In this document: positions 45,505 through 58,960 of the stretch, one piece after another | How the letters are laid out: every line of letters starts with the position of its first letter | How positions within the stretch are numbered: position 1 is the first letter of the stretch | Source of the DNA: Rosenbergiella metrosideri | GTDB lineage: Bacteria > Pseudomonadota > Gammaproteobacteria > Enterobacterales > Enterobacteriaceae | Assembly (NCBI RefSeq): GCF_022602565.1 | Contig: NZ_JALBCV010000003.1 | Coordinates: forward strand, 1,273-65,272 | Reading direction: 5' to 3' | Length of the DNA: 64,000 bases | The notes under the pieces: generated by a model | Told to the model about the DNA's origin: nothing | Database searches by the model: none | What the model saw: only the letters and a program-made list of their open reading frames with translations | Program-made: the position numbers and the translations under genes

Positions 45505-48500
45505 TTAAGCTTTCAGCTCAGCATGCATTTCTTGTACAGAGATAACGCGCTCTGTTGGATCCGCATTCAGCGCCATCGCCGTGGCGAATCCACCATTCAT
45601 CGTGGTGTCGTAGTGCACTTTATACTGCAATGCGCTGCGGCGAATTAAGCGTGAATCCTCGATAGCCTGACGTCCGGCCGTAGTGTTAACGATATAAGCG
45701 TACTCACCATTTTTCAGACGGTCTTGGATATGTGGACGACCTTCATGCACCTTGTTAACAAGGCGAGGGTTAATACCCGCTTCACCTAGTACGACTGCGG
45801 TACCGTGAGTCGCATCCAACTCAAAGCCGAATTCCACTAATTTTGCCGCTAAATCGACAACGCGTTTTTTATCGCCCTCGCGTACCGAAAGTAACGCACG
45901 ACCTTGTTTCTTCATCGTCGCTTGCGCCCCCAGCATCGCTTTAGAGAAGGCTTCAGCAAAGGTACGTCCAACGCCCATCACTTCCCCGGTCGAGCGCATC
46001 TCTGGCCCAAGAATTGGGTCAACACCTTGGAATTTATTGAAGGGAAGAACAACCTCTTTTACCGAGTAGTAAGGCGGGATGACTTCTTCCGTCACGCCTT
46101 GCTCTGCCAAGGTTTTTCCTGCCATCACACGCGCCGCCACTTTCGCTAACGGTACGCCTGTCGCTTTCGAGACAAAAGGGACAGTACGCGCTGCGCGCGG
46201 GTTAACTTCAATCAGGTAGACCTCATTATTCTTAACCGCGAATTGAACGTTCATCAGTCCTCGAACATTAAGTTCAAAGGCTAATTGTTCAACTTGCTTA
46301 CGCATGACATCTTGGATCGCTTTGCTAAGTGTATAAGCTGGCAGGGAACAGGCTGAGTCACCGGAGTGAACTCCCGCTTGCTCAATATGTTCCATGATGC
46401 CGCCAATTAAGACTCGCTCACCATCGCAAATTGCATCCACATCGACTTCGACAGCATCATCCAAGAAGCGGTCAAGAAGAACAGGGGCATCGTTCGATAC
46501 AGACACTGCTGTTTGGAAGTAACGCTTCAGGTCCTGCTCGTCGTAAACGATTTCCATCGCACGGCCACCGAGGACATAAGAAGGACGCACCACCAATGGA
46601 TAGCCCAGACTCGCCGCGCGCTCAACGGCTTGCTCAAGTGCAGTGACGGTAGCATTCGCAGGTTGCTTTAACGCTAAACGGTCAACCGCTTGTTGGAAAC
46701 GCTCACGGTCTTCCGCTCGGTCAATGGCATCAGGGCTGGTACCAATTACTGGTACACCTGCCGCTTCTAAGGCACGAGCCAGCTTCAGTGGCGTCTGTCC
46801 ACCGTACTGTACGATAACCCCTTTCGGTTTTTCGATACGGACGATTTCCAATACATCTTCGAACGTCACCGGTTCAAAGTAGAGACGATCGGACGTATCG
46901 TAATCTGTAGAGACCGTTTCAGGGTTACAGTTAACCATAATGGTTTGATAGCCGTCTTCACGTAGCGCTAAAGCCGCATGCACGCAGCAGTAGTCAAACT
47001 CGATCCCTTGACCGATACGGTTTGGGCCACCGCCCAAGATCATAATTTTTTCACGGTCACTGTCTGGCTGCGCTTCACACTCTTCTTCATAAGTGGAGTA
47101 CATATACGCCGTATCTGTCGCAAATTCAGCCGCACAGGTATCGACACGTTTGTAGACTGGGTAAAGGTTATACTGTTGACGTAATTTACGAATTTCTGCT
47201 TCGGCCACACCAGTTAAGGTCGCTAACCGCGCATCGGCAAACCCTTTACGCTTAAGTTGACGTAGGAAGTCAGCGGTAAGAATTTGAACGCCGCCGCGGG
47301 TAACCTGTACTTCAAGGCGTACCAGCTCTTCAATTTGCACCAAGAACCAACGGTCGATATTGGTTAGGTTAAACACGCCTTCAACCGACATACCGTGACG
47401 GAACGCATCGGCAATGTACCAGATACGATCTGCACCGGCATCTTTCAGTTCGCGGCGGATTTTGGTTAAGGCTTCAACATCGTCAGCATCGACTTTCGGG
47501 TCAAAACCAGTCGCTCCAACTTCAAGTCCACGTAATGCCTTTTGCATGGATTCTTGCAGAGTACGGCCTATCGCCATCACTTCGCCAACAGATTTCATTT
47601 GCGTTGTCAGACGGTCATTGGTCCCTGCAAATTTCTCGAAGTTAAAGCGAGGAATTTTGGTAACAACGTAGTCGATAGACGGTTCGAATGATGCCGGAGT
47701 TTGTCCGCCTGTAATATCATTCATTAATTCGTCTAAGGTGTAGCCGACCGCCAGTTTGGCCGCAATTTTCGCAATCGGGAAGCCGGTCGCTTTAGAGGCT
47801 AATGCGGAGGAGCGTGATACGCGTGGGTTCATCTCAATGATAATCAAGCGACCATTTTCTGGGTTAACCGAGAATTGGACGTTTGAGCCACCCGTTTCAA
47901 CACCAATCTCACGTAAAACCGCCATCGAGGCGTTACGCATGATTTGATATTCTTTATCCGTTAGCGTCTGAGCAGGCGCAACAGTGATGGAGTCACCGGT
48001 ATGGATCCCCATTGCGTCGAAGTTTTCAATCGAACAGACAATGATGCAGTTATCATTTTTGTCACGCACCACTTCCATTTCGTACTCTTTCCAACCAATC
48101 AGTGATTCATCAATCAATAATTCATTGGTCGGTGAGAGATCGAGGCCACGCTCACAAATCTCTTCAAACTCTTCACGGTTATAGGCAATTCCGCCTCCCG
48201 TACCGCCCATAGTAAACGAAGGACGGATGATACAAGGAAAGCCCACCTCTTCAGCGACCGCTAAGGCCTCTTCCATGCTGTGTGCGATACCGGAACGTGC
48301 GGTGTCTAAGCCGATTTTTTTCATCGCCTTATCAAAACGCTGACGGTCCTCGGCTTTATCGATCGCGTCTGCCGTCGCCCCAATCATGGTGACGCCGAAC
48401 TCTTCAAGGACACCTTGACGTTCAAGCTCTAACGCACAGTTCAGTGCTGTCTGACCGCCCATGGTCGGTAATACGGCATCCGGACGCTCTTTTTCAATAA

Positions 48501-48729
48501 TTTTTCTCACGACTTGCCAGTTGATCGGCTCAATATAGGTCGCATCGGCCATCTCTGGGTCAGTCATGATGGTCGCCGGGTTGGAGTTAACCAAAATAAC
48601 CCGATAACCTTCTTCGCGTAACGCTTTACAGGCTTGTGCGCCCGAGTAGTCGAATTCACAGGCTTGACCGATAACAATCGGTCCAGCACCTAGGATCAGG
48701 ATAGATTTGAGGTCAGTACGTTTTGGCAT
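45505..48729 (-). CDS. carB: Carbamoyl-phosphate synthase large chain CarB
   Basis: A 1074-residue synthetase with two homologous ATP-grasp halves ([20 protein letters not shown] in the first; [20 protein letters not shown] in the second). Each half has an N-terminal preATP domain ([20 protein letters not shown] and [20 protein letters not shown]). The C-terminal MGS-like allosteric domain binds UMP and ornithine. With CarA it makes carbamoyl phosphate for arginine and pyrimidine synthesis. It follows carA after 14 bases. Confidence 0.98.
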   Translation of the reverse strand: MPKRTDLKSILILGAGPIVIGQACEFDYSGAQACKALREEGYRVILVNSNPATIMTDPEMADATYIEPINWQVVRKIIEKERPDAVLPTMGGQTALNCALELERQGVLEEFGVTMIGATADAIDKAEDRQRFDKAMKKIGLDTARSGIAHSMEEALAVAEEVGFPCIIRPSFTMGGTGGGIAYNREEFEEICERGLDLSPTNELLIDESLIGWKEYEMEVVRDKNDNCIIVCSIENFDAMGIHTGDSITVAPAQTLTDKEYQIMRNASMAVLREIGVETGGSNVQFSVNPENGRLIIIEMNPRVSRSSALASKATGFPIAKIAAKLAVGYTLDELMNDITGGQTPASFEPSIDYVVTKIPRFNFEKFAGTNDRLTTQMKSVGEVMAIGRTLQESMQKALRGLEVGATGFDPKVDADDVEALTKIRRELKDAGADRIWYIADAFRHGMSVEGVFNLTNIDRWFLVQIEELVRLEVQVTRGGVQILTADFLRQLKRKGFADARLATLTGVAEAEIRKLRQQYNLYPVYKRVDTCAAEFATDTAYMYSTYEEECEAQPDSDREKIMILGGGPNRIGQGIEFDYCCVHAALALREDGYQTIMVNCNPETVSTDYDTSDRLYFEPVTFEDVLEIVRIEKPKGVIVQYGGQTPLKLARALEAAGVPVIGTSPDAIDRAEDRERFQQAVDRLALKQPANATVTALEQAVERAASLGYPLVVRPSYVLGGRAMEIVYDEQDLKRYFQTAVSVSNDAPVLLDRFLDDAVEVDVDAICDGERVLIGGIMEHIEQAGVHSGDSACSLPAYTLSKAIQDVMRKQVEQLAFELNVRGLMNVQFAVKNNEVYLIEVNPRAARTVPFVSKATGVPLAKVAARVMAGKTLAEQGVTEEVIPPYYSVKEVVLPFNKFQGVDPILGPEMRSTGEVMGVGRTFAEAFSKAMLGAQATMKKQGRALLSVREGDKKRVVDLAAKLVEFGFELDATHGTAVVLGEAGINPRLVNKVHEGRPHIQDRLKNGEYAYIVNTTAGRQAIEDSRLIRRSALQYKVHYDTTMNGGFATAMALNADPTERVISVQEMHAELKA

Positions 48730-48743
48730 TGCTTCTCTCCTGA

Positions 48744-49892
48744 TTACGCTTTAGCGCCGCGGTAAGCATTGATAAGTTCAATAAAGTGGTCGAATAACGG
48801 TGCTGCATCATGCGGGCCAGGGCTCGCTTCTGGGTGACCTTGGAAGCTGAAAGCCGGCTTATCGGTACGGTGAATCCCTTGCACAGTATGGTCGAACAGT
48901 GAGCGGTGGGTCACACGCAAACACTCTGGCAGTTGCTGATCGTCTACCGCAAATCCGTGATTTTGCGCAGTGATCATGACAACGTTATTATCGAAGTCTT
49001 TGACCGGGTGGTTACCACCGTGATGGCCCAACTTCATTTTTACCGTTTTCGCACCGCTCGCCAATGCAAGCAGTTGATGTCCTAGGCAAATACCGAAGAC
49101 TGGGATGTCTGTGTTAAGAAACGCTTGAATTGCGCTAATCGCATAGTCACAAGGCTCTGGATCCCCTGGGCCGTTAGACAGGAAAATCCCATCGGGATTA
49201 AGGGCTAGGACCTCCTCTGCAGAGGTCTGTGCCGGTACAACGGTCAGCTTACAGCCACGGTCAACCAGCATACGTAAGATATTATGTTTCGCTCCAAAAT
49301 CGTAAGCAACCACATGCCAAGGCAGCTCGGACTCATCACGCGCATCCGGTAGCTCATTTTCTAGTGTCCAACTTCCTTGCTTCCACGTGTAGCGTTCAGA
49401 AGTGGTGACTTCTTTCGCTAAATCCATTCCTTTCAGGCCTGGAAACGCTTTCGCTTTTTCTAGCGCCAAGGCAACATCTGGGTTATCCCCGGCAACGATA
49501 CAGCCATTTTGCGCACCTTTTTCGCGAAGAAGACGTGTCAGCTTACGGGTATCAATATCCGCAATCGCCACAATATTGTGTTGGATTAAGTAGGACGATA
49601 AATCGCTGGTACTGCGATAGTTACTGGCAATAAGCGGTAGGTCACGAATAACTAAGCCTTGTGCATGGACGGAAGAAGCTTCTGCATCGGCTGGGTTGGT
49701 GCCGACATTACCAATATGAGGATAAGTGAGAGTGACGATTTGGCGGGAGTAGGAAGGATCAGTAAGGATTTCTTGATAACCGGTCATTGATGTATTGAAA
49801 ACGACCTCTCCAACTGCCGATCCCAATGCGCCGATCGCCCGGCCGTGAAACTCGGTTCCGTCTTCCAGAACCAAAATTGCTGACTTAGTCAA
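48744..49892 (-). CDS. carA: Carbamoyl-phosphate synthase small chain CarA
   Basis: A 382-residue glutaminase subunit. The start is the TTG at 49892: the perfect-looking GGAGGA lies five to six bases upstream, and the protein then opens [20 protein letters not shown], as in E. coli CarA (382). A longer ATG frame to 49919 would place that ribosome site inside the gene. The catalytic cysteine is in [10 protein letters not shown], with the His/Glu pair in [10 protein letters not shown]. It supplies ammonia to CarB through a tunnel. Arginine and pyrimidine control is expected from the region upstream. Confidence 0.96.
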   Translation of the reverse strand: MTKSAILVLEDGTEFHGRAIGALGSAVGEVVFNTSMTGYQEILTDPSYSRQIVTLTYPHIGNVGTNPADAEASSVHAQGLVIRDLPLIASNYRSTSDLSSYLIQHNIVAIADIDTRKLTRLLREKGAQNGCIVAGDNPDVALALEKAKAFPGLKGMDLAKEVTTSERYTWKQGSWTLENELPDARDESELPWHVVAYDFGAKHNILRMLVDRGCKLTVVPAQTSAEEVLALNPDGIFLSNGPGDPEPCDYAISAIQAFLNTDIPVFGICLGHQLLALASGAKTVKMKLGHHGGNHPVKDFDNNVVMITAQNHGFAVDDQQLPECLRVTHRSLFDHTVQGIHRTDKPAFSFQGHPEASPGPHDAAPLFDHFIELINAYRGAKA

Positions 49893-50345
49893 AACTTCCT
49901 CCAGGGAATAAATAGTCACTGTTCATGCATATTAATTCAATCAGTAAGATTAAATCAACGCAAAAATGCCTGCCTATCTGGATTTTGGCAAATTGGCGGC
50001 ATTCTAATGATCCCTAGGACTTATGTCTATACTGAAGAGTAATTAATTTATTTTTTTTACGCCTTTCATCTCAATTTCTTCATTTTCACGATGAAAAAGG
50101 ATCTTATCTGGTCAAAAAAAACGTTTGCTGTGAAAGAATTAACGAAAAAATGTCTAGAACGCAGTGGGTAGGCGATAAAGTAAACAATAGAGCGGTAAAA
50201 CCAGACCATTTGGTAAAATAAAAAAACAAAAATAACAAAAAATAACTAACTGAGTATAAAAAATATAAAAAGCAATATTAAATCGGCATTTATAGATTAA
50301 AATACCGATATATCAGTGAGTTAAAAACTCAACTTTACACTTTAA
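49893..50345. promoter_or_regulatory. carAB upstream control region
   Basis: About 450 AT-rich bases without a gene, as also found upstream of carA in E. coli, where two promoters respond to pyrimidines and arginine. TGCATATTAATTCA at 49926-49939 matches the ARG-box consensus TGAATAATTATTCA at 11 of 14 positions, about 35 bases before carA. A neighbouring second box is less clear. The rest is poly-A/T rich, as expected for IHF/PepA-type regulation; I could not define the promoters. Confidence 0.5.
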
Positions 50346-51206
<861 letters not shown>

Positions 51207-51253
51207 CTAACTCCAGCGTAAATTAGCGAGACCCGTGGTATTTTGACCAAAAA

Positions 51254-51278
51254 AAACCAGCTCTGAAGGAGCTGGTTT
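51254..51278 (-). terminator. Terminator of the ispH operon
   Basis: AAACCAGCTC/GAGCTGGTTT with a five-base loop. On the minus strand it continues into a run of eight T residues, 20 bases after the ispH stop. Confidence 0.9.
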
Positions 51279-51297
51279 CTATCGTACGAGGCGAGCC

Positions 51298-52251
51298 TTA
51301 AGTCACTTCTTTAACCGGAACACGAAGCTCTTTAGGGACTTCGAAGAAAATATTCTCTTCTCTTCCCGGAAGCTCGATTGCCGGTTCGCCACCATGCTCC
51401 ATCAGACGCGTAATGACCTGTTGGACCAAAATATCAGGAGCAGATGCCCCCGCCGTGACGCCGACACAGCTGATGTTCTCTAACCATTGCGGATTAATAT
51501 CTTCAGCACTATCGATAAGTCGTGCCAACCTGCCCGCCCGTTGCGCTAACTCAGCCAACCGATTAGAGTTTGATGAGTTTTTAGATCCAACGACCAATAC
51601 CACGTCTGCCTCGTCTGCTAATTGTCGAACAGCCTCTTGACGATTAGTGGTGGCATAACAGATATCGTCTTTGCGTGGACCAATAATTAGCGGAAAGCGT
51701 TGGCGAAGGGCATCAATCACATCGGAGGTATCGTCCACTGATAAGGTCGTTTGCGTCATAAAGCAGAGGTTAGCTTCATTTTTAACCGTCAGCTTCCAGA
51801 CATCGTCGGGCGATTCAACCAAATACATTCCCCCTTCTGGGTTACTGTATTGCCCCATGGTGCCTTCCACCTCGGGATGCCCAGCGTGACCGATTAAAAT
51901 CGCTTCAGTCCCTTTACGGCTGGCTCTAGCCACTTCCATATGTACCTTAGTTACCAGCGGGCAGGTGGCGTCAAATAGCATGGTCAGTTGCCGGGCTTTT
52001 GTTTCAGCCCGTACCGCTTGTGAAACGCCGTGCGCAGAGAAAATGAGAATGGCACCATCTGGCACCTCGCTGATCTCCTCAATAAAGATCGCACCGCGTT
52101 CACGTAATCCTTCGACGACATACCGGTTATGAACGACTTCATGACGCACATAGATCGGTGCACCATACATTTCTAGGGCACGTTCAACGATACTAATTGC
52201 CCTATCAACGCCAGCACAGAATCCACGTGGATTAGCCAGTAAGATTTTCAT
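51298..52251 (-). CDS. ispH: 4-hydroxy-3-methylbut-2-enyl diphosphate reductase IspH
   Basis: A 317-residue iron-sulfur enzyme, last step of the MEP isoprenoid pathway. Cluster cysteines are in [12 protein letters not shown] (Cys12), [10 protein letters not shown] (about 96) and [10 protein letters not shown] (about 197). [10 protein letters not shown] and [13 protein letters not shown] supply substrate-binding histidines. It is the last gene of the ribF-ileS-lspA-fkpB-ispH run, overlapping fkpB by 20 bases. Confidence 0.97.
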   Translation of the reverse strand: MKILLANPRGFCAGVDRAISIVERALEMYGAPIYVRHEVVHNRYVVEGLRERGAIFIEEISEVPDGAILIFSAHGVSQAVRAETKARQLTMLFDATCPLVTKVHMEVARASRKGTEAILIGHAGHPEVEGTMGQYSNPEGGMYLVESPDDVWKLTVKNEANLCFMTQTTLSVDDTSDVIDALRQRFPLIIGPRKDDICYATTNRQEAVRQLADEADVVLVVGSKNSSNSNRLAELAQRAGRLARLIDSAEDINPQWLENISCVGVTAGASAPDILVQQVITRLMEHGGEPAIELPGREENIFFEVPKELRVPVKEVT

Positions 52252-52705
52252 TCTGCTCCTCCATCACGGGATTGATATCAATGATCTCAATATCAAAGGT
52301 GATGTCTTGACCTGCTAGCGGATGATTGAAATCGACGGTAACCGAATCACCAGAAATTTCACGTACAATACCTGGCATTTCACTGCCATCGATCGCGCTA
52401 AAGAGCATAATGGCCCCGACTTCTGGCTCCCCCGCCTCCATAAAGGATTGACGAGAAAAGTACTGCACCAGATCAGGATTACTTTCACCAAACGCATCTT
52501 CCGCCGCTAAGCTGAATTTATGTTGGCTACCTACCGTTAACCCAAGTAATTCAGCCTCCAGCTTTGGAGAAAGAGACTGATCACCCAAGGTTAGCAGAGC
52601 CGGTTTTTTGTTCGCTTTGGTCGATTCTGCCACGGACCCATCTGATAGGGTAAGAACGAGTTCCACCACTACGCGACTGTCCGCCGAAACGATACGCTCA
52701 CTCAT
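52232..52705 (-). CDS. fkpB: FKBP-type peptidyl-prolyl isomerase FkpB (SlpA)
   Basis: A 157-residue SlyD-like FKBP with an inserted IF domain. Features are [37 protein letters not shown] and [20 protein letters not shown]. It is a cytoplasmic folding helper, close to the E. coli protein (149 residues) in length, and conserved between lspA and ispH. Its start overlaps the lspA end by four bases. Confidence 0.94.
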   Translation of the reverse strand: MSERIVSADSRVVVELVLTLSDGSVAESTKANKKPALLTLGDQSLSPKLEAELLGLTVGSQHKFSLAAEDAFGESNPDLVQYFSRQSFMEAGEPEVGAIMLFSAIDGSEMPGIVREISGDSVTVDFNHPLAGQDITFDIEIIDINPVMEEQNENLTG

Positions 52706-53211
52706 GATTTGTCCTCGGCTGAATCGGCCTGCGGCTTAGGTAGGAAACCTTCTAGCACGATCAGCGCGGCCCCCACACAGATGCCGCAGTCGGCGATGTT
52801 AAAGGTCGCGAAGTGCCAATCGCCAATATAGAAGTCGATAAAATCGACAACAAAACCGTGCCAAGCTCGGTCAAAGAGGTTACCTAGCGCTCCACCGATA
52901 ATCATTGCGTAAGCAATATTGGCCAGTTTCTGCTCAGCACGGCTACGGTACATCATTAGCAGCAAGGAGGCCGCAATAGCGACGGCAATGGCCGCGAACA
53001 TCCAACGCTGCCACCCGCCCTTATCCGCTAAGAAGCTAAATGCTGCACCATAGTTATGCGCATAAAAGAGGTTAAAGAACGGTATTAGCGCACGAGATTC
53101 GTGAAGTTGCATTGAGGTCATTACCCAGTATTTACTGGATAAATCAACGACGATAACAAGTACCATCACCCATAACCAACGTAGCCCAGTCGAACATAAA
53201 GATTTTTTCAT
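52702..53211 (-). CDS. lspA: Lipoprotein signal peptidase LspA
   Basis: A 169-residue inner-membrane aspartyl protease with four transmembrane helices. The catalytic aspartates are in [20 protein letters not shown] and [14 protein letters not shown]. It removes signal peptides from prolipoproteins; globomycin target. It follows ileS with one base of overlap, as in E. coli. Confidence 0.97.
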   Translation of the reverse strand: MKKSLCSTGLRWLWVMVLVIVVDLSSKYWVMTSMQLHESRALIPFFNLFYAHNYGAAFSFLADKGGWQRWMFAAIAVAIAASLLLMMYRSRAEQKLANIAYAMIIGGALGNLFDRAWHGFVVDFIDFYIGDWHFATFNIADCGICVGAALIVLEGFLPKPQADSAEDKS

Positions 53212-56027
53212 TAGGCAAACTTACGCTCTTCACCGTTTCCTGCCACATTGCTGTAGCAGCGGCCACAAATTTGTGCCTGTTCAGCGTTCGTACCAATGTC
53301 ATTGCTGTAATGCCAGCAACGTGGACATTTCTCGCCCTGCGCTTTACCAAGCAGAATACGCAGCCCTTTAACTTGCTCGCTCTGGACCGCTTCATCTGAG
53401 GCTACCGCGAGGTCAGCAACTTGTGCTTCCGAGGTGAGCAATACAAAGCGTAACTCATTACCCAAGGCGTTAAGGCGTGCAGCCAGTTCAGGTTCAGCAA
53501 AGAGGGTCACTGAGGCTTCTAAGGCTCCCCCCACTTTTTTATCTGAACGCGCTTGTTCGATAACCTTGTTAACTTCGCTACGGACTTTTAACAACTGGTC
53601 CCAATAGGCGTCGTTCATCGGCTCATCATTTGCTAAGCCGAATAACCCTTGATACCACTCTTCGGTAAAGACATATTTTTCACGCTCACCCGCTAGGTGT
53701 CCCCAGATTTCATCAGCCGTAAAGGAGAGAATTGGTGCCATCCAGCGAACCAGCGCTTCAACAATATGCCATAGCGCGGTTTGGCAGCTACGACGAGCTA
53801 AACCATCCGCCTTCGCGGTATATTGACGGTCTTTGATGATATCGAGATAGAACGATCCCATTTCTACTGAGCAGAAATGCATTAAGCGTTGTACTACCTC
53901 ATGGAAATCATATTTCTCATAGGAAGCAATGATATCTTGTTGTGCCGCTAACGCACGGCCAACCGCCCAACGATCCACGACCACCATCTCTTCCGGGGCA
54001 ACTTGATCCGTTTCTGGGTTGAAGCCGGTTAAGTTAGCCAATAAGAAGCGCGCCGTATTACGAATACGACGATACGCATCGGCCGATCGTTTTAGGATTT
54101 CGTCGGAAACCGCCATCTCACCTGAATAGTCAGTTGAGGCGACCCACAAACGCAGAATATCCGCGCCAAGCTTATCCATCACATCTTGTGGACTGACCGT
54201 GTTGCCGATTGATTTAGACATCTTTCTGCCTTGTCCATCGACGGTAAAACCATGGGTTAAAACTTGACGATAAGGCGCTTTCGATTTGATTGCGGTGGAG
54301 ATCATCAGCGATGACATAAACCAGCCACGGTGCTGATCTGAACCTTCCAGATAGATGTCGGCACTGTGCCCATTAAATTCAGGGCGAACATCGACTACGC
54401 TACAGCTGGTCGATCCTGAATCGAACCACACATCCAGCGTATCAGGCACTTTCTCGTAGTCGTCCGCATCGCTACCGAGCAGGTCGGCACTATCCAGATC
54501 CCACCATGCTTGAATACCGTCTTGCTCGACACGCAGCGCAACTTTTTCCATTAATGCTAAGGTCTCTGGATGGATTGCCCCCGTCTGCTTATGGATAAAC
54601 AGTGACATCGGTACGCCCCACGTTCTTTGACGTGAAATACACCAGTCAGGACGATTCTCTACCATGGATTCAATACGCGCTTGGCCCCAATCTGGGATCC
54701 ACTGCACGCCTTTGATCTCTTTCAAAGATTGCGCACGCAGGCCTTTTTGGTCCATGCTGATAAACCATTGTGGCGTGGCACGGAAGATGATCGGCGTTTT
54801 ATGGCGCCAACAGTGCGGGTAGCTATGGTGAAGATTTTCAAGATGCAGTAACGCACCCTTTTCACGCAGAATATCGATCACCAATGGGTTTGCTTTAAAC
54901 ACATTGATGCCATCCAGACCTGGATAAGTACCCGGCAGATAGCAGCCGTCACCGCCAACCGGGTTTACTGTTTCAATCCCATATTTTTGACCGATCACGT
55001 AGTCTTCTGGACCGTGACCTGGCGCGGTGTGTACGGCACCCGTACCAGCATCTAAGGTGACATGGTCGCCCAATAATACTGGAACCTCTAAATCGAGGAA
55101 TGGATGTTGGAAGCGTTGGTTTTCTAACACTTCACCTTGGCATTCGCCTAATACTTGCCAACTCTCAGCACCGATTTTAGTCATAACCGCTTCGACTAAA
55201 TCTTTTGCTAAGATAATACGTTGACCATTAACCTCAAGCAGCTGATAGGTAAACTCAGCATTTAAGGAGATGGCACGGTTAGAAGGTAAGGTCCAAGGCG
55301 TGGTGGTCCAGATAACCAGTGAAATCGCTTGGCCGTCCGCGGCTACGCCAAATTTTTCCGCTACCGCTTGCGCATCGACGGCATTGAACAGAACGTCGAT
55401 AGAAGGTGAGGTTTTGTCGTAATACTCAACTTCCGCTTCGGCTAATGCAGAACGGCAATCTAAACACCACTGGACCGGCTTAGCCCCTTTATGAAGGTGC
55501 CCATTACCAATGATTTTAGCCAATGCGCGAATGATATTGGCTTCGGTTTTGAAGTCCATCGTAAGGTAAGGACGATCCCAGTCGCCAAGAACACCTAGGC
55601 GAATAAAATCTTTCTTTTGGCCTTCTACTTGTTCTGCAGCGTAGTCACGGCAGGCTTGGCGGAACGCCGCAGCGGTCACTTTCTCACCCGGTTTGCCAAT
55701 CATTTGCTCAACTTTGTGCTCGATCGGTAAACCATGGCAATCCCAGCCTGGAACGTATGGGGCATCGAAGCCCGCCATACCGCGAGATTTCACGATAATA
55801 TCTTTAAGGATTTTATTAACTGAGTGACCGATATGAATATTGCCATTCGCATACGGAGGGCCGTCGTGCAGAATAAAGGTCTTTTTCCCTTTCTTCGCTG
55901 CACGAATGGTCGCGTAGAGATCATCGGCGTACCAACGCTTAAGCATGTCTGGTTCTCTTTTTGCTAAATCACCACGCATTGGAAAACCTGTTTCAGGAAG
56001 ATTCAGGGTTGATTTATAGTCACTCAT
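53211..56027 (-). CDS. ileS: Isoleucyl-tRNA synthetase
   Basis: A 938-residue class Ia synthetase, the E. coli length. The HIGH motif is in [14 protein letters not shown] and the KMSKS in [11 protein letters not shown], with the CP1 editing domain between ([16 protein letters not shown]). The C-terminal zinc site is CPRCWHY...CGRCYSN. It charges tRNA-Ile and is the mupirocin target. The gene follows ribF after 25 bases. Confidence 0.98.
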   Translation of the reverse strand: MSDYKSTLNLPETGFPMRGDLAKREPDMLKRWYADDLYATIRAAKKGKKTFILHDGPPYANGNIHIGHSVNKILKDIIVKSRGMAGFDAPYVPGWDCHGLPIEHKVEQMIGKPGEKVTAAAFRQACRDYAAEQVEGQKKDFIRLGVLGDWDRPYLTMDFKTEANIIRALAKIIGNGHLHKGAKPVQWCLDCRSALAEAEVEYYDKTSPSIDVLFNAVDAQAVAEKFGVAADGQAISLVIWTTTPWTLPSNRAISLNAEFTYQLLEVNGQRIILAKDLVEAVMTKIGAESWQVLGECQGEVLENQRFQHPFLDLEVPVLLGDHVTLDAGTGAVHTAPGHGPEDYVIGQKYGIETVNPVGGDGCYLPGTYPGLDGINVFKANPLVIDILREKGALLHLENLHHSYPHCWRHKTPIIFRATPQWFISMDQKGLRAQSLKEIKGVQWIPDWGQARIESMVENRPDWCISRQRTWGVPMSLFIHKQTGAIHPETLALMEKVALRVEQDGIQAWWDLDSADLLGSDADDYEKVPDTLDVWFDSGSTSCSVVDVRPEFNGHSADIYLEGSDQHRGWFMSSLMISTAIKSKAPYRQVLTHGFTVDGQGRKMSKSIGNTVSPQDVMDKLGADILRLWVASTDYSGEMAVSDEILKRSADAYRRIRNTARFLLANLTGFNPETDQVAPEEMVVVDRWAVGRALAAQQDIIASYEKYDFHEVVQRLMHFCSVEMGSFYLDIIKDRQYTAKADGLARRSCQTALWHIVEALVRWMAPILSFTADEIWGHLAGEREKYVFTEEWYQGLFGLANDEPMNDAYWDQLLKVRSEVNKVIEQARSDKKVGGALEASVTLFAEPELAARLNALGNELRFVLLTSEAQVADLAVASDEAVQSEQVKGLRILLGKAQGEKCPRCWHYSNDIGTNAEQAQICGRCYSNVAGNGEERKFA

Positions 56028-56052
56028 TAGATTTTAGTTCCAGGTTTCGGGA

Positions 56053-56991
56053 TTACACCGTTGTTCGTTGAACGAAATAATTTCTGGCCGTTTCCACATC
56101 CTGCGCAATTTGTTGTGTCAACGCGTCTAGGGATGCAAATCGTTGCTCATCACGTATTTTATGTTTAATCACTACTTGGATTCGTTTTCCGTATAGGTCT
56201 CTCTGTGTATCAAGTAGATGGACCTCAAGTTGTTGACGAATTCCTTTAATCGTTGGGCGAGTACCAATATTAGCGACTCCTGCGAGGGGTTGCTCATCGA
56301 CGCCATAGACTTCTACCGCAAAAACACCGTTTACCGGAGTCACTCGACGCTTTAACGGTATATTGGCTGTCGGGAACCCCAGTGTCCTACCTAGGGCATC
56401 GCCATGCACCACACGTCCGGTGATAGACCAAGGACGGCCGAGTAAAATTTCTGCCTGTGAGAAGTCGCTGTTAGCTAACGCCTGACGCACGGCGGTGCTA
56501 CTGATACGTTTACCTTGTTCAATATAGGTTTCAGTACTGACAACATCAAAACCATATTGTGTGGCTGCCTGTTGTAATAGCAGGAAATCACCGCGACGAC
56601 CAGCGCCAAATCTAAAATCATCGCCAATCGCGAGTAATTTCACATTCAGTCTTTTTACCAGAAGTTCACTGATAAAGTTCTCTGCTGTAAGCTTCGCAAA
56701 ATCTTGATCAAAATTAATGCAGACCACTTCGTCCACACCAAACTTTTCTAAATGCTCTAGTTTCTCACGCAGGCGCGTTAACCTCGCCGGGGCTGCTTCA
56801 GGTTGGAAGAGCTCTAAAGGCTGGGGTTCGAAAACCATCACCACAACGGGTAAGTGTCGGTGCGAACCTGCTTGCCGCAAATGACGCAGCAAAGCTTGAT
56901 GCCCCCGATGTACGCCATCAAAGTTTCCAATCGTTAAAACGCAACCTTGTTGATGCTGTGTGAGATTATGTAGCCCACGGATAAACTTCAT
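56053..56991 (-). CDS. ribF: Bifunctional riboflavin kinase/FAD synthetase RibF
   Basis: 312 residues from the ATG at 56991 (MKFIRGLHNLTQHQQGCVLT), matching E. coli (313); the longer frame to 57183 runs through the rpsT/ribF promoter space. The N-terminal nucleotidyl transferase has LTIGNFDGVHRGHQALL, and the C-terminal kinase has GRTLGFPTANIPL. It makes FMN and FAD. It is divergent from rpsT and first of the ribF-ispH run. Confidence 0.97.
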   Translation of the reverse strand: MKFIRGLHNLTQHQQGCVLTIGNFDGVHRGHQALLRHLRQAGSHRHLPVVVMVFEPQPLELFQPEAAPARLTRLREKLEHLEKFGVDEVVCINFDQDFAKLTAENFISELLVKRLNVKLLAIGDDFRFGAGRRGDFLLLQQAATQYGFDVVSTETYIEQGKRISSTAVRQALANSDFSQAEILLGRPWSITGRVVHGDALGRTLGFPTANIPLKRRVTPVNGVFAVEVYGVDEQPLAGVANIGTRPTIKGIRQQLEVHLLDTQRDLYGKRIQVVIKHKIRDEQRFASLDALTQQIAQDVETARNYFVQRTTV

Positions 56992-57309
56992 GGCAAACTC
57001 GATTTGCTGAAAATGCCCGATTATACCTTGTTCAGCGTTCAAAATTAACCCGTTGATGTCGGCTTTACGCACTAGTTTTGCCCTTTTTATCCAGTGAATC
57101 GCTATTGGGCGTAAATTCCGCACAATTTTGTTGCGAAAGACTGTATTCAATGGTGGGAAACTGGTAGAATCCTGCGCCATCAATTACGTAACCGAGCGCC
57201 GCGATGTAAGCGACGCTTATTTGCACAAATCCATTGACAAACGAAGGGACAAAAGGCATAGTCCTCGACCTTTGATTTGTCCATAAAGAACTAATTTGGG
57301 AGTTGGACC

Positions 57310-57573
57310 TTGGCTAATATCAAATCAGCTAAGAAGCGCGCGGTAACATCTGAAAAGCGTCGCAAACACAATGCTAGCCGTCGCTCTATGATGCGTACTT
57401 TCCTCAAGAAAGTTTACGCTGCAATCGCGACTGGCGACAAGCAAGCTGCACAAAACGCATTTAACGAAATGCAACCAATCGTGGACCGTCAAGCTGCTAA
57501 AGGCCTGATCCACAAGAACAAAGCTGCACGTCATAAAGCTAACTTGACTGCACAAATCAACAAAATGGCTTAA
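57310..57573 (+). CDS. rpsT: 30S ribosomal protein S20
   Basis: An 87-residue basic protein starting at TTG (57310) with the sequence [20 protein letters not shown]. The UUG start is the same as in E. coli rpsT, where it takes part in S20 autoregulation. A GGGAG lies 7-10 bases upstream. It binds the 5' and 3' minor domains of 16S rRNA. Monocistronic, ending in a strong terminator, and divergent from ribF. Confidence 0.98.
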   Translation: MANIKSAKKRAVTSEKRRKHNASRRSMMRTFLKKVYAAIATGDKQAAQNAFNEMQPIVDRQAAKGLIHKNKAARHKANLTAQINKMA

Positions 57574-57596
57574 TCGCCACACGTTGATGTTCTTTA

Positions 57597-57623
57597 AAAA
57601 GCCGACCTCTGGTCGGTTTTTTT
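57597..57623 (+). terminator. Intrinsic terminator of rpsT
   Basis: CCGACC/GGTCGG with a TCT loop, followed by seven T residues, 28 bases after the stop. Confidence 0.92.
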
Positions 57624-57735
57624 GTGTCTACTTCCCCAACTCATCTCTCGTCTCATCAATCACTCAAAGCTTCCCTTTTCGTTTTACGCCGATCTCACTC
57701 TAGGGTCATCTGCCATCCTTTTTAACCGTAAAAAA

Positions 57736-57768
57736 TACCCCATAGATCGGAAACCAATCTATGGGGTA
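57736..57768 (-). terminator. Intrinsic terminator of the dnaK-dnaJ operon
   Basis: A perfect 12-bp stem TACCCCATAGAT/ATCTATGGGGTA with a nine-base loop. On the minus strand it continues into TTTTTTACGG. It lies about 30 bases after the dnaJ stop. Confidence 0.88.
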
Positions 57769-57796
57769 GATAAAGCACGTGAATCAGCAAGAATGA

Positions 57797-58939
57797 CTAA
57801 CGCGTGAGATCATCAAAAAACTTTTTCACACCATCAAAGAAGCTCTTAGAGCGTGGGCTATTGGCATCACCTGCTGGTCCACCTAATGACTCACCTAGCT
57901 CTTGCAGTAGCTGTTTCTGCTTCTCATTGAGCTTCACTGGGGTTTCTACCACTACACGACAGAGTAAATCCCCTACAGCGCCGCCACGAACCGATTTAAC
58001 GCCTTTACCGCGCATACGGAATAGCTTACCGGTTTGGGTTTCTGCAGGGATTTTTAGTTTGACTCGACCATCCAGTGTTGGGACTTCAATTTCCCCACCC
58101 AGGGCTGCCATGGCAAAATTGACCGGCACTTCACAGAAAAGATTACTCTCTTCACGTTCGAAGATAGCGTGCTTTTTAACTGAAACTTGAACGTACAGAT
58201 CACCAGACGGTGCACCTTGTTCTCCGGCTTCGCCTTCGCCACTTAAGCGAATACGGTCACCTGTGTCGACCCCCGCGGGAATTTTTACCGACAGCGTTTT
58301 AGATTTCTCTACACGACCATGTCCATGGCAAGCATTACATGGGTCTTTAATGACGGTTCCACGCCCTTGACAGGTTGGGCAAGGCTGTTGCACGGCGAAG
58401 AAACCTTGACGCATTTGTACTTGGCCCGCACCCTGACAGGTCGAACAGGTTTGAGGCTTAGAGCCTGCCTTCGCACCGCTACCGTCGCACTTCTCACACT
58501 CTTGCAACGTAGGGATCCGGATCTCTTTGGTGACGCCACGGACAGCTTCCTCAAGCGTTAGCTCCATGGTGTAGCGTAAATCGGAGCCACGCGCTGCGCG
58601 TTGACGACGACCACCACCGAAAATGTCACCGAAAACATCACCGAAGATATCGCCGAAATCAGCACCGCCGCCACCAAAGCCGCCACCGAAACCACCACCA
58701 CCCATTCCGCCTTGCTCGAACGCAGCATGGCCGTATTGGTCATAAGCAGCACGCTTCTGATCATCGGTGAGGATTTCATAAGCTTCTTTAACTTCTTTAA
58801 ACTTTTCTTCAGCTTCTGCATTCCCCGGGTTTCTATCCGGGTGAAACTTCATTGCTAAGCGTTTGTACGCTTTTTTGATTTCACGCTCATCCGCTGATTT
58901 GGATACGCCTAAAATCTCGTAATAATCACTCTTTGCCAT
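57797..58939 (-). CDS. dnaJ: Chaperone protein DnaJ
   Basis: 380 residues from the ATG at 58939 ([20 protein letters not shown]). The J domain has HPDRNPG near residue 33. A Gly/Phe-rich linker contains repeated GGG/FGGG ([20 protein letters not shown]). Four CxxCxGxG zinc repeats follow ([40 protein letters not shown]), then the substrate-binding domains. It delivers clients to DnaK and stimulates its ATPase. A long hairpin separates it from dnaK. Confidence 0.98.
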   Translation of the reverse strand: MAKSDYYEILGVSKSADEREIKKAYKRLAMKFHPDRNPGNAEAEEKFKEVKEAYEILTDDQKRAAYDQYGHAAFEQGGMGGGGFGGGFGGGGADFGDIFGDVFGDIFGGGRRQRAARGSDLRYTMELTLEEAVRGVTKEIRIPTLQECEKCDGSGAKAGSKPQTCSTCQGAGQVQMRQGFFAVQQPCPTCQGRGTVIKDPCNACHGHGRVEKSKTLSVKIPAGVDTGDRIRLSGEGEAGEQGAPSGDLYVQVSVKKHAIFEREESNLFCEVPVNFAMAALGGEIEVPTLDGRVKLKIPAETQTGKLFRMRGKGVKSVRGGAVGDLLCRVVVETPVKLNEKQKQLLQELGESLGGPAGDANSPRSKSFFDGVKKFFDDLTR

Positions 58940-58960
58940 CGATCTTGCCCTTAACATGAG

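Noticed and set aside
57622-57807. 61-codon frame after rpsT
   Set aside because: It runs through the rpsT terminator tail and the dnaJ terminator hairpin, with no ribosome site.
58601-58858. Thr-rich plus-strand frames opposite dnaJ
   Set aside because: Shadows of the glycine-rich linker of DnaJ on the other strand.
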